Shown here: positions 35,621 to 45,835 of the stretch, piece by piece | Layout of the letters: each line of letters begins with the position of its first letter | How positions within the stretch are numbered: position 1 is the stretch's first letter | Assembly (NCBI GenBank): GCA_032622095.1 | Contig: CP136063.1 | Span: 30,756,987-30,820,986 of the forward strand | Direction: 5' to 3' | Origin: Siphonodentalium dalli | Taxonomy: Eukaryota; Mollusca; Scaphopoda; Gadilida; Siphonodentaliidae | Length of the DNA: 64,000 nt | Position numbers and translations under genes: made by a program | Notes under the pieces: model-generated | What the model saw: only the letters and a program-made list of their open reading frames with translations | Databases searched by the model: none | Told to the model about the DNA's origin: nothing

Positions 35621-36095
35621 CAGCCATAGATCCACAACATTTTGTACAAGTCATATAACTCTCCTGGTTTCCGTGCGAAAATGAGCAAGGAATAAAATCC
35701 TTAAAGTCGGGAATCGCGTTAGAAATGTCATTCTTGACAGAACGAATAATGTCAAATTCAGCCTCACTTAAAATAAATCCATGCTTCGATGATTTCATTT
35801 CAGCATCATTTTTATAGAATCTTCTGACGTGTATTAATCCATAGTCACTCGAGTAGCATAGATACCAGTCACTCCCTATATGATATTCCACCGAACGTTT
35901 CTCTGATATCGCCTCTTTAATGTCATCTAAGAATGAACTCATATTGTACCATTCATCTCTGTCCAAAGCAACGCCATACTTGTCAGGAAATATTCCATCA
36001 TTAAATCTTCTTATATGTATTTTATGACCTTTGAAGTCATTGACAGTTACGAATTTCTGGTTCCCAATTTGATGTTTATATACGTCCATGTTCAC
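35616..36095 (-). CDS. Double PC4-like ssDNA-binding / transcription coactivator
   Basis: This 159-aa protein reads as two tandem PC4 (Sub1/p15) folds. Repeat 1 (about residues 9-63) has IGNQKFVTVNDFKG, then IHIRR, then a GVALDRDEW segment. Repeat 2 (about 72-129) has IGSDWYL, GLIHVRRFY, an EMKSSKHGFIL segment and a final helix. The order IG-x-x-x-(Y/F)-V-x-V-x-D-(F/Y)-x-G, I-x-(V/I)-R, then K/G-(I/V)-x-L and a helix is that of PC4. A tail with C137, C150, C153 and C154 follows. PC4 proteins bind ssDNA and stimulate polymerase II initiation. It is the only gene on the minus strand, divergent from the polymerase, and its frame is intact. Family assignment is by eye; a replication ssDNA-binding role is an alternative. 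Confidence 0.75.
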   Translation of the reverse strand: MNMDVYKHQIGNQKFVTVNDFKGHKIHIRRFNDGIFPDKYGVALDRDEWYNMSSFLDDIKEAISEKRSVEYHIGSDWYLCYSSDYGLIHVRRFYKNDAEMKSSKHGFILSEAEFDIIRSVKNDISNAIPDFKDFIPCSFSHGNQESYMTCTKCCGSMAE

Positions 36096-36136
36096 CGAAT
36101 GTTATTCAACTAATGACACCCTTATTCAAACTGCCT

Positions 36137-36146
36137 CTTATTTATA
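36137..36146 (-). promoter_or_regulatory. TATA box of the PC4-like gene
   Basis: TATAAATAAG on the minus strand, about 50 nt before the start codon. It is a canonical TATA and unlike the TATAAGG motif of the other genes. Confidence 0.5.
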
Positions 36147-36364
36147 CATAATATTAGCCAATCATATCCCTTTATTGGGTCATGTCTAAAAATAGAATTT
36201 ACACATATGAGTCATGGCTATACTTAGCCGATCAAAGCTTATTTTCGTAACGTGTTCAGACCTGCCTTTTTCACCATTGGATGAATCACGTATGAGTCAT
36301 GTCTATACATCGTACTTACCCAATCAAATCCCTTAGGTCATGTCTATAAATAGTATTTACTTCA

Positions 36365-36372
36365 TATATAAG
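36365..36372 (+). promoter_or_regulatory. TATA-like box upstream of the polymerase
   Basis: TATATAAG about 50 nt before the ATG at 36419. It could be the polymerase promoter, in place of or in addition to the distal candidate at 34723. Confidence 0.45.
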
Positions 36373-38773
36373 TCCTACCAACCGTCCATCATTCTTATTA
36401 CTCATTTATTTCCAGAATATGGCGGCTCAACAGATTGCTTACTCTTTGTACCAAAACGGTGTTCGGGCTGAAAACTTCGCCCTCAACTCGCTTAACAATG
36501 GACAATCTGTCAACGTTGAGGTTTATAATCAATTACTTCAACTCGAAAGGACGAATCGACAGCCTGCGATATATTTACCACAGGGATCTATGCAGTATGC
36601 ACAGCAGCCTATAGTGAATTATCAACAACCTACAGCTCAACAACAGTTTCAACCAGTATATTATGCACAACCGACGCAACAACAAGTTGGCATACCCTAC
36701 CCACAACCTCAGTATATGGTGCCTAGTCAACGACAACCACAGTATATAATGACTACTCAACAACCTCAGCATACAGTGCCTAGTCAACAACTGCAGTATA
36801 TGATGCCTACGCAACAAGCGGCTCAATTTATTCAGGTACCACCCATCACCGGGACGGGACAAATGGCGACTAACGCACCAGCGTCTCAACATAATGACGC
36901 CACACGTGCAACGGATGTGACTCCATCAGCGCAACCCTCGGATGTGACTCCGTCAGCGCAACCCTCGGACGTTACTCAGGCGACTCAACCATTCGATGTC
37001 ATTCAGGAGACTCAACCATTCGATGTCACGGAACAACTTAATGCAAGTGAATCGTCAACTTCTAGTCCATCATCAACTACTCAACAATCCGCTTCTACTC
37101 AACCATCATCAACTGATACTCAACAATCAACTGCTGCTCAACAACCAGCTTCTAATCAACAGTCAACTTCTCAACAGTCAACTTCTAGTCAACCATCAAC
37201 TTCTAGTCAACCAACCATTTCTACTCAACCATCAACTTCTACATCACACGGAAAGCCATATTCCATCACTTTAAGAGACATTAAAACATTCAAACACGGT
37301 GCGTTCGAAAACATCTATGACATCAAATTCGACAGTAGTCTTATGGGGAAAAAATTTGTCCTATTACACGACGAATTATTAGCTATGTTTCGGGACGTTA
37401 TGGCTAGTGTTAGAGGTCATAATGATCATCTCGGACGTGTCACCATTCGAACGGATCAACTGGACAGAGAAATCACAACAGGTTTGAAAGATTGGAAAAA
37501 TTTAACACCGGAATTAATTATGGAACATATCACCAACGTTTTAACATCACACGAAAATATTAATTTAGACCATTCATTCGTCGTCACTGTCGGTGCCATA
37601 AAAGCCCCTAATGGCGGAAAAGGTGGCAGAGTTTTCGAAGGACCTTCTTCTGTATTTAAAAAGAATTTTATGGTTGCCATCAAGAATGATGATGTTACGT
37701 GTATGGCCAGAGCGATTATCGTCGCTGTCGCTAAAATAAAAAAAGTTCCAAATGAGGAATGGCCTTCAGTGAAAGAACAATATCCATCTAAATCAAGACT
37801 GGACATATTTTTACAACATCACATACTTTCCGATGCTTACTACAAACGTCTCCAGACTTCTTCACATGTCCATCAGAAGGTCGCGGCCATAGCCCTACTA
37901 AATGAACTGGAATTATCTACTGATGAACCCGGCTCATTGATACAACTTCAACACTATGAGCACTTCTGGCATATTAATATCATCGTGTTATCTGCAGACT
38001 CTGGAAACAAAGTCATCAGGGCATCTTCCAACTATGACAACAACATATATCTATATCTACACGATCATCACTTCGACGTCATAAACAGTCCCACAGGATT
38101 TCACAATTCGGCATATTGGTGTGAGAAATGTTTAGTCCCCTATGACCATAAAGAAAAACATCTATGCCAGTATATATGTTTCACGTGTAAAGATAAGGAG
38201 TGTATCGAAAATGGGCCGCTATCTTGTATAAAATGCCATCAAAAGTGCAATTCAATGGACTGTTTCGAAAAACACAAGACCGGTAACAAACCACTATGTG
38301 ACCGCTATTGGAAGTGTACCTCCTGTTTTAAAGTTGTGGCTGTGGGAAATAGGGATTGGATAAAGACCCTCATAGATGTTATGAATGGAAATGCAACCAA
38401 TGTAAGGTCTGGATCGTCGGTAGTCACGACTGTTATATCAGAGTGGCATCCAAGAAGGAAAAAGTGCAGAAGTTTATGTTTTATGACTTCGAAACCTGCC
38501 AGGACAAGACGTACCGATGTCCAAATTATCAACCGGCTGGCCAGTGTCCTTCATGCACCGACGCGCAATCGTGCAACACTTGTAGAAGGTACGTTTTATT
38601 AACAATGCTTTGACAGAATAGATTGTTATACTCTATCTTGACTAATTCTATTTTTTAGATGCAAGCATACTACATCGCCATATATGTATCAATAAACGAA
38701 ATATGTACCTATCATTGTATATCTTGACTAATTCTATTTTAGATGTGTATCCTGTAAGCTCCCATATTGTGGA

Positions 38774-39110
38774 TTAACCTCTTCGCTGCTAAATGACGTT
38801 ATGACGTCGTGTGCTGGGCTGTTGACGTTATTTGCATTTTCCAATGGGAAAATATAGCGGGAATGTCAAAAGAACCATAAAAGTGACTCAGCTGAAAGGC
38901 TATTATCGTTCACAATCGTGGAACATCATACACTGTTAGAAACGTCGACATACAGTTATTCCGATGCACTAATCTCTGAGTTCCAATTATGTATAATGGC
39001 CTACTTCTATTGTGCTGAAGTAGGTCCGTAGTACCTACGGACCATATAGCACACGGCGTGCACTTTTACGTCCGTAATAGATACGGACGTCATAGCAGCG
39101 AAGAGGTTAA
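38774..39110. mobile_element. TTAA MITE inserted in pPolB exon 2 (329 bp)
   Basis: TTAA at 38774-38777 and 39107-39110 flank inverted ends CCTCTTCGCTGCT (38778-38790) and AGCAGCGAAGAGG (39094-39106); a further ATGACGTC / GACGTCAT pair lies inside. Precise removal with one TTAA leaves the exon open across the junction, so this is a post-insertion mutation of the polymerase. A palindrome around GTAGGTCCGTAGTACCTACG lies near 39025. Confidence 0.92.
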
Positions 39111-39462
39111 ACCGACATTTGCCCTGTTACGTCGTCGCTCAATCAGCGTGTGAAATATGCATGGATTTACCAGTAAACACACAGTCAAAATGCGACAGCT
39201 GCGGGAGTCGATGTGAAATATGTGGGAAACGTGACAAAAAGAAGCAGTTCATGGCCAGGCCTTGCGAGGAATGCGGACAACGACAATTCGAAGCTAAAGG
39301 GCCATCTACACTCCAACAGTTCGGAGATTGGCTGTTTAATGATGCTCACAAAGATTTCGTCATTATAGCACACAACAGTAAAGGTAATTACACATTTTCT
39401 AGGTTATCATTTATTACACACCATCCACAAATTACTAAGTCATTTATTACACACAACATACA

Positions 39463-39602
39463 TTATTAAATTTCTATGTTATTACACACACCACCCACAT
39501 TATTAAATTTCTATGTTATTATACACACAGCCCACATTATTAAATTTCTATGTTATTTATTACACACCACCCACACACAGCCCACATTATTAAATTTCTA
39601 GA
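39463..39602. repeat. Tandem repeat in pPolB intron 2
   Basis: CACATTATTAAATTTCTATG occurs three times with CACACCACC spacers within the intron 39384-39628. Confidence 0.75.
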
Positions 39603-42600
39603 TTACTAATTTTGCTATTTTTTCCTAGGGTATGACGCTGTATTTTTATTGGAATATTTAATGGACCGTGGCACACACATCCATCTCACCTCGTCTATTC
39701 TGGCACAAAAATTATGCCGATGAAAACCAAACACAATCAGCGTGTGATAGATTCACTCAATTTCATAGCTATGAGACTGGCGGCTTTGTCTCGGGCGTTT
39801 GGTTTGACAGAATTAAAGAAAGGTGAAAGTGACAATTATATGGACATTATTATTTATATGGGCCGAAACTAATCTTATTTTTCAGCCAAAAATTAGTGGC
39901 CTATTTAATAATATTCGTTTTTGTTTTGTCTTTCTAGGTCATTTTCCACATTTCTACAATACAGAAGCCAATGAAAAATACAAAGGTCCCTACCCACTAC
40001 CTGAATACTTCGGCGTCGACACTATGTCTGTAGCAGGGAGAGAAGAATTCATGAAGTGGTATACTAGTAAGAGTGGCGAAACATTCCGCATGGAAACAGA
40101 ATTAAAGGGATATTGCAGGTCGGAGGTAGATATATTGCGCCGTGCGTGTATCTCCTTCAGGAAAATGTTCTTGGATGTCACGGAGGGAAAAGTAGACCCT
40201 TTCAACTTCACCACTATTTCAGGGGCCTGTATGTTCGCGTACAAAACATTGTTTCTAGAAGAGACTTATACAGTGACTGTTGATGCCGAGGAAAATGTCC
40301 CTATGATCAAGGCGAATGATGAATGTCGCCTTCTGCTAAATGGTGAATGGGTAGATGCTGCTGATTATGATGTAACTGATGAAAAATTTATCAGCACACC
40401 CATCGCCAAAGTCACACCATCATCCGGTGATAAGCATTCCCTGGCCTCCATACAGTGGCTCGAATGGCTAGCTCAGCAGAGAAACATAAAAATCTCACAC
40501 GCCAGGAATGGAAAAGAATTCATTATTCCCGGAACTACGAGAATGAGGGTAGATGGTTACTGTGCCGAAACCAAAACGTGCTTCGAGTACAACGGCTGTG
40601 CATTTCACGGTTGTAAGGACTGCTTTCCGAAGAAACGATATACAACCAAACTGCCCATGACGAAGCATTCCATGGTTGAGGCATACAGTCAAACACTCGC
40701 AAAAGCCAAAATAATACGAAGTGCTGGCTTCAAACTAGTCACTACGTGGGAACATGATTGGAATCGCCTGACTAAACACGACCCTCAAGTGAAAGAATTC
40801 CTGTCCACATTCTACATTCCATCACCTTTGGACCCCAGAGAAGCGTTTTTCGGAGGTGAGTATTTTAGAGACATTTAAAATGTTTTTCAATAAAAATGAC
40901 TTGTTTCGAAATTACACACATATTTTTCAATCACACATACTCATTACACTTTGTTTCGTTACCCTAGGTCGTACCAATGCCTGCAAGTTATACTACGATG
41001 CCAAAGAAGAAGAGAAAATACTCTATCGTGACTATACGAGCCTCTACCCATATGTGGTACGTTGTTTTTATTACACACCATTTTTAAAACTCTGATAAAA
41101 ATTGAAAAAAAACAATTTTAATTTGAAAAAAAAACATTCTATTTAAAATCAACTTATTTTTCAGAACAAGTACTCCAAATATCCTTGCGGGCATCCAGAA
41201 AGAATATATGAGAACTTCAAAGACATATCAGAATACTTCGGGCTGGCCAAAGTGACGATATTACCACCGAGGGGGTTGTATCACGCGGTTCTACCAGTAA
41301 GGTGAGTACCATGCTTCCATTAATAAATGTCAGGTATTTCATACTGTATTTTTGTAGATCCAATGGGAAATTATGGCTCTCGAAACCATTAATAAATGTC
41401 AGTCATAATACTGTATTTTTTGTAGGTCTAATGGGAAACTGAAATTCGGGCTCTGTCGAAGTTGTATGCAGAATGAAAATCAGCAAACTTGTGACCACTC
41501 TGAAGCCCAAAGGTGCATAGAAGGCGTATGGGCAACACCCGAACTTAATGTGGCATTGGAGAAAGGATATGTACTACAGGAAATACACGAAGTGTGGCAC
41601 TGGGACAAAACTAGCCAGTATAGCAAGATCTCTGGAACTGGAGGGAATTTCTCACAATATGTAAACACGTAAGTATTATTTTAATATCATGATTATTTAT
41701 ATGAACCTTTTTTTTGGGAGTATCATCTTATGATTACTTATATGTCCTAGTGTCTTTGAGGTTCCTTAATGACTACTTATATTTTAATAGATTCCTGAAG
41801 GTGAAGCAGTCAGCTAGTGGATGGCCAGATTGGTGCCATAATGAAAAGGATAAAGCCAAATACATACATGACTATCAGGAAAATGAAGGAATACAGTTGG
41901 ACAGTGAGAAAATAGAGAAAAACCCTGGACTTAGAAGCGTCGCTAAATTGATGTTAAATAGGTGAGTTCGTATACAATACTTTAAAAAAAAATTGAAAAA
42001 ATTGAAAAAAATTGTTGTTGAAAAAGATCCCATTTTTTATATACATGTATACTAATCACTAATCAATCTTGTAATCACTCAGCTTCTGGGGAAAATTTGG
42101 AGAACGTCTCAATCAGGCTAACACAGAGATTATACACGACAGCGAGCCCAAGAAATTCTTCAATGCCATTAGCGACCAGACAAAAAAACTGAAGGACTTC
42201 CATATCATCGGCAACAGTCATATCCAACTGCAGTATACCTACGATGATAAGTTCATCATTGATGACAACAAGACTAATATATACATAGCTGTGTTCACGA
42301 CGTGTTTCGCCAGGCTAAGATTATACTCTGCCCTCGATCATCTCGGAGAAAGCGTCCTATATTTCGATACAGGTGAGTCATTACATTAGGGTGTAGTTTA
42401 ATCACATAACCAATTGTGACTAATTGTATAATGGACCTAGCAGGTGAATGAAATCAATCATTACACATACCCCTTATATTTGTGGTTGATGACCTGTGTG
42501 ACTAATATTTGTGCAATAACCATAATGTACCCATTATATGCCAGTGTGACTAATAGGTTCATTTTATATTACAGAATGCATGGGCCTCAACAAAGTTTTA

Positions 42601-43054
42601 AATATTATGTTCAATTTCTATTACAGACTCTGTCATCTATGTGAAAAGACCTGATGGTCCTGATGTATCAATTGGAGATTATCTGGGCGACTTCACTGAC
42701 GAGCTAAAGGCTGATGATTACATAACGCACTTTCGATCAGGAGGTCCAAAGAATTACTGTTACCGTTCATTAAAGGGTGATGAATGCTGCAAAATTCGTG
42801 GATTTACACTGAACTATAAAAATTCGAAAGTTATAAACTTTTCTGTCATGGATAAAATGATTTCTAGGAAACGAAAACGAGAATGCCGAGATGAAGAGGA
42901 ATCACCTAGAAAAGTGTTTATAACAGAGAATCGCATTAACAGGGCGCGAGACCGTCCATTATTATATAATCGTGTACAAGACAAAAATTATAATATTGTG
43001 TACACCAAAAGGGTCATACAATCTGATTTAGACACTCTACCATATGGTTATTGA

Positions 43055-43320
43055 AATGTTATTCTCATATTTTTATAGAGTCATTTTGTAATTGAGTGCA
43101 TGGTGTTGGCATATGTATATATTGGTGTTTCATTGAGTGCATGGTGTTGGCATATGTATATATATATATATTGGTGTTTCATAGTATTGAAATGGTATCT
43201 GTCATGTCTGATAAATATATCTATATTAAACAAATATTTTTAAACCAAGTGTTATCATAGTATACTAGCCACTCACGGGAGCCCCTCCTAGTATGGCACG
43301 ATGCTCATTCTATGAGAATT
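43055..43320. other. Spacer between pPolB and ATPase
   Basis: A ~60-bp direct duplication (TTGAGTGCATGGTGTTGGCA at about 43093 and 43134). No maturation protease gene, which many Polintons carry, is found here or elsewhere in the element. Confidence 0.6.
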
Positions 43321-43328
43321 TATAAGGG
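43321..43328 (+). promoter_or_regulatory. TATAAGG motif before the ATPase gene
   Basis: TATAAGGG begins 34 nt before the ATG at 43355, a TATA-box distance if transcription starts just upstream of the codon. It is one of five such sites in the element. Confidence 0.6.
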
Positions 43329-43354
43329 AAAGTCTAGTAGAATAGATACTAAAT

Positions 43355-43969
43355 ATGGCTTTAATACCATTCGAACCTCATTCGAGTTACATTATATCCG
43401 GTGCCACGAAGTCAGGAAAAACCCATTGGGTGTTTAAATTTCTGCAAAATATAGAAACAATTATTGAAAATGAACCACCGAGAAAGATTCTATATTGCTA
43501 TGGAGCGCACCAAGATTTATTTGATGAGATGGAACAGATAATATCCTTCCATGAAGGAATGCCTAGTACAGAACTTTTAGAAAATTTTGCTGATGGTCAG
43601 CCCGCGTTCATAATTCTAGATGATTTGGGGCATAAAGTAGTAAACAATTCTGATATAGAGTGTGCATTCACCCAAACTTATCATCATAAAAAACTGTCTG
43701 TGATGATAATACTACAAAATTCTTTTCAACGTGGTTCCTCAGCTAGGACTATAGCTCTCAATGCCTCCTATCTGGTTCTGCTTAAAAGCCCTCGTGATGT
43801 GACGCAGATACGTTATTTGGGTCAACAATTATTGCCTGGGAAAACACAATTTCTCCCAGATGTCTATAACGATTCAGTTATGTCCAAAAAATATGGTTAT
43901 CTGGTGGTAGACTTGACCACGAATTCTGAAGAGGAATTCCGTGTGAGAACCGATATATTTCCGGGATAA
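43355..43969 (+). CDS. Genome-packaging ATPase (FtsK/HerA, A32-like)
   Basis: A 204-aa protein with Walker A GATKSGKTH (residues 16-24) and Walker B FIILDDL, followed by a sensor-like MIILQNSF segment. These are the marks of the small HerA/FtsK-type ATPases of Polintons and related viruses, which pump DNA into the capsid. Length is normal for the family. The frame is intact, with no introns. It follows the polymerase and is preceded by the TATAAGG motif. Packaging function is inferred from family. Confidence 0.93.
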   Translation: MALIPFEPHSSYIISGATKSGKTHWVFKFLQNIETIIENEPPRKILYCYGAHQDLFDEMEQIISFHEGMPSTELLENFADGQPAFIILDDLGHKVVNNSDIECAFTQTYHHKKLSVMIILQNSFQRGSSARTIALNASYLVLLKSPRDVTQIRYLGQQLLPGKTQFLPDVYNDSVMSKKYGYLVVDLTTNSEEEFRVRTDIFPG

Positions 43970-43991
43970 TATCCTATTATCTACAAAACTT

Positions 43992-44000
43992 TATAAGGGG
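43992..44000 (+). promoter_or_regulatory. TATAAGG motif before the 102-aa gene
   Basis: TATAAGGGG begins only 12 nt before the ATG at 44004, much closer than at the other genes. Either translation starts differently here or the motif serves the downstream small ORF. Confidence 0.4.
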
Positions 44001-44003
44001 AAA

Positions 44004-44312
44004 ATGGCTAGTCAATTAGTGAAAGACAATTTGGATTTTTTGTATCTACTAGCATCCACCGATTCTAAAAGTCAACTTAATGCGCTCATTTATTCTTCAT
44101 CATATGATCAAGTCAGAGCTATAGCGGAAATAGCCATCAATGTTATACGAGGTGTACTAACTATTTCATTGGACACAATAGTTCCCTATAAGAGTATATA
44201 TAGACAATTAGCGGACAATAAGCTAGGAGTACGAAGAATGAAGTCAGTTCTTAAAAGAAATCCAGAAGCAGTCAAAAGTTTACTAAGACTCATTCCTCTG
44301 AGAGATATATAA
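44004..44312 (+). CDS. Conserved small Polinton protein, function unknown
   Basis: A 102-aa, mostly helical, basic protein. The pattern (hydrophobic LDFLYLLAS helix, a Q-LNALIYSSS-x-x-QVRAIAEIAINVIRG core, then basic RRMKSVLKRN) resembles a short protein I recall as common in animal Polintons, lying between ATPase and structural genes. I know no experimental function; a DNA-binding or scaffold role is possible. The frame is intact and it is close to its neighbours on both sides. Confidence 0.6.
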   Translation: MASQLVKDNLDFLYLLASTDSKSQLNALIYSSSYDQVRAIAEIAINVIRGVLTISLDTIVPYKSIYRQLADNKLGVRRMKSVLKRNPEAVKSLLRLIPLRDI

Positions 44313-44317
44313 TATGT

Positions 44318-44548
44318 CTGTTTGGTAAAAATATCTTAATACCATATGAAAAATATCAACATTGCCCAGAAGTGTCACCATCTATCATCAATGATAACAG
44401 GGAAACTGCCAAAGAAAGGGCGCCAGATAATACTAAAATACCAGTGGAAAATACAGTACCTGCCAAAATAAAAGGACAAAATAGGAATAAAGGAATTCCA
44501 CCTGGAATTAGGAAGAATGTATTAACATCTAAATGGCTTACGAAATAA
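44318..44548 (+). CDS. Possible small protein (~75 aa) lacking an ATG
   Basis: An open frame with a GKNILIPYEKYQ start and a basic Lys/Arg-rich end follows directly after the 102-aa gene. The nearby ATG at 44314 is in another frame and meets a stop after four codons, so a 1-base indel at the start is likely. Short ORFs starting with an ILIPYEKY-like motif are, to my recollection, seen in other Polintons. Its stop overlaps an AATAAA. Treat as a possibly broken gene of unknown function. Confidence 0.4.
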   Translation: MFGKNILIPYEKYQHCPEVSPSIINDNRETAKERAPDNTKIPVENTVPAKIKGQNRNKGIPPGIRKNVLTSKWLTK

Positions 44549-44549
44549 A
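44544..44549 (+). terminator. Poly(A) signal overlapping the stop of the small ORF
   Basis: AATAAA overlaps the TAA at 44546-44548. It may end the transcripts of the ATPase/102-aa/small-ORF group. Confidence 0.45.
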
Positions 44550-44874
44550 GTATATGAAATGAATTGATTTTGTATTTATTGCAACACAAAAATACAGTCA
44601 TTAGTCAAACCATTTAAAAAGTTCTAATAATCGTTTTAAAAAAATGATGCAATTGGGCATAAAAATATGTGTCATTTGGCATCCGGTTCATTGGTGGAAA
44701 TGGACGTTTTAAAAACCTCTAATAGACGTTTTAGAAATGATGCAATTGAGAAAAGTTTTAAGTGCATTTTAGTATATATTTCACACTCTGTAAAAACGTG
44801 ATTTGACCAATAGTGCTGTAGTGAAATACCCCATTTGATAGTCGTCAAATACGTACTAAAAATATTGTCAATTC
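44550..44874. other. Spacer with a ~65-bp diverged duplication
   Basis: The segments AAAAAGTTCTAATAATCGTT (about 44617) and AAAAACCTCTAATAGACGTT (about 44712) are diverged copies, each followed by TTAAAAAAATGATGCAATTG-like sequence. No gene. Confidence 0.5.
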
Positions 44875-44882
44875 TATAAGGA
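44875..44882 (+). promoter_or_regulatory. TATAAGG motif before the IAP-like gene
   Basis: TATAAGGA begins 35 nt before the ATG at 44910. This supports 44910, not 45057, as the original start codon. Confidence 0.6.
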
Positions 44883-44909
44883 AGATTTTTACTTCATGCT
44901 ATTAAAAAC

Positions 44910-45527
44910 ATGGATATCCCACCATTTTCTGATTTGTGCTGGACGACTTATTATGGAATATTTCCAAAAGCTATACCTAGGCAACCAGACATGGCTGCTA
45001 AAAGTTCGAGATTACCAACGTATGAGGGTTGGAATGATGTGATACCTGCATAAAAAATGGCAGAAGCCGGGTTATATTATATAGGTTATGAAGACAGGGT
45101 CAAATGTTTTCAATGTGGAGGGGGGCTATTCAATTGGGAAGTTGGAGAAAATCCCCTAGAAGAACATAGGAAGCATTATCCCCGATGCGGTCTCATTCAA
45201 TTCTTTGATTTCGTCAAGGGAGACCACCCGGAGGCTACGAGTTTCACAGAGGGGTTGAGTGAGAGTGAAATAGACAGGCTACTGCATTATGAGGAAAATG
45301 ACAGACAGGATACTCCCGACGCAGCTATTCCTACAATGTCAATAGATGCTTCTACGCACGACATTACACCTAGTGACCCTTGTATTACATGCTTGGAAGG
45401 GGCTAAAAATATATGTTTTCTTCCGTGTTCACACGTTTGTGCGTGTAAAATGTGTGCCATTGGTTTAGAGAAATGTCCAGTTTGCAGACAAAATATAACT
45501 GCTATGACTAGGATTTTCATGTTATAA
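44910..45527 (+). pseudogene. BIR-RING (IAP-like) protein with a premature stop
   Basis: The frame from 44910 encodes the start of a BIR domain (SSRLPTYEGW), then meets TAA at 45051-45053, and continues in the same frame from the Met at 45057. From that Met, the BIR zinc ligands are C17, C20, H37 and C44; a linker follows; a RING finger occupies about 109-146 with C109, C112, C124, H126, C130, C133, C140 and C143. IAP proteins inhibit caspases or act as ubiquitin ligases, and several large DNA viruses have captured them. Its TATAAGG motif lies before the upstream ATG, so the stop is probably a mutation. The 156-aa downstream product would have an incomplete BIR but a whole RING. Confidence 0.88.
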
Positions 45528-45530
45528 GGA
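45523..45530 (+). promoter_or_regulatory. TATAAGG motif before the membrane-protein gene
   Basis: TATAAGGA overlaps the stop codon of the IAP-like gene and begins 35 nt before the ATG at 45558. Confidence 0.6.
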
Positions 45531-45557
45531 TACCTAAGATGTAAAGATGTTGAAAAA

Positions 45558-45815
45558 ATGGATCCAGAACGCATAAAAATGGATCCAGAACGCATATCGG
45601 AAAAGTGGGATTGGTTAGGCCAGAAGATTCCTCGCACCGAAATGGTCTATTTTTGCCAGATGTTAATACTCTATATCATAATCATCACGGCCATAATTAA
45701 TTTATCATTAGATAAAGAACCTAAAACATTATGGGTTTCTCTGTTGAGTTCTGGTATTGGTATCGCCCTGCCCACCCCTTCAATAGGAAGTAAACCCACC
45801 CCAGTACGAGTATAA
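45558..45815 (+). CDS. Small membrane protein conserved in Polintons
   Basis: An 85-aa protein: charged N-terminus (with a duplicated MDPERIK segment; the second Met at 45579 is an alternative start), a long hydrophobic segment MLILYIIIITAIINLSL (about 34-50), then WVSLLSSGIGIALPTPS, a second hydrophobic patch ending in a Pro-rich tail. The layout (WLGQKIPR, membrane helix, LLSS-x-x-G-x-x-LP-x-P) is familiar from other Polintons and related viruses, where the role is unknown; a virion membrane or entry role would be a guess. The frame is intact. Confidence 0.6.
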   Translation: MDPERIKMDPERISEKWDWLGQKIPRTEMVYFCQMLILYIIIITAIINLSLDKEPKTLWVSLLSSGIGIALPTPSIGSKPTPVRV

Positions 45816-45820
45816 ATTGG
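45811..45820 (+). promoter_or_regulatory. TATA-like box before the TBP-like gene
   Basis: TATAAATTGG begins 25 nt before the ATG at 45836. It is a canonical TATA box rather than TATAAGG, as in the PC4-like gene, so the two transcription-factor genes may share host-type promoters. Confidence 0.45.
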
Positions 45821-45835
45821 ATAAACTTTTGAAAG

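Larger units (their letters stand above)
36419..43054 (+). pseudogene. Protein-primed DNA polymerase B (Polinton pPolB), ten exons, damaged
   Basis: Exons by splice sites and frame: 36419-38588, 38743-39383, 39629-39822, 39938-40855, 40968-41056, 41165-41301, 41426-41668, 41791-41961, 42083-42372, 42627-43054. Residues 1-275 of exon 1 are Gln/Ser/Thr-rich; then comes the conserved pPolB N-terminal region and a Cys/His zinc-finger block. Exonuclease motif I (FYDFET, near 38485), motif II (IDSLNF, near 39750) and motif III (YCRSEVDIL) are present, then polymerase motif A (DYTSLYP, exon 5), motif B across exons 8/9 and motif C (D-T-D-S) across exons 9/10. Three lesions: a frameshift between 38335 and 38356, a MITE in exon 2 (38778-39106), and a frameshift in a CA-rich stretch near 39673-39695. 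The role would be element replication from a protein primer. As it stands it cannot give a full-length enzyme. Confidence 0.9.

Noticed and set aside
36575-37806. ORFs antisense to or out of frame with polymerase exon 1
   Set aside because: Shadows of the Gln/Ser/Thr-rich and conserved pPolB coding sequence; leucine-rich translations without motifs.
38644-38660. Alternative 3' splice site of pPolB intron 1
   Set aside because: A similar TTTTTTAG|ATG lies here, but using it gives a stop codon soon after. The site at 38742 keeps the conserved Cys-rich frame open. The two are a local duplication.
44356-44601. Hydrophobic ORF on the minus strand between the 102-aa and IAP-like genes
   Set aside because: It is antisense to the small ORF at 44318-44548; no promoter or family signature, and the element's packing favours the forward frame.
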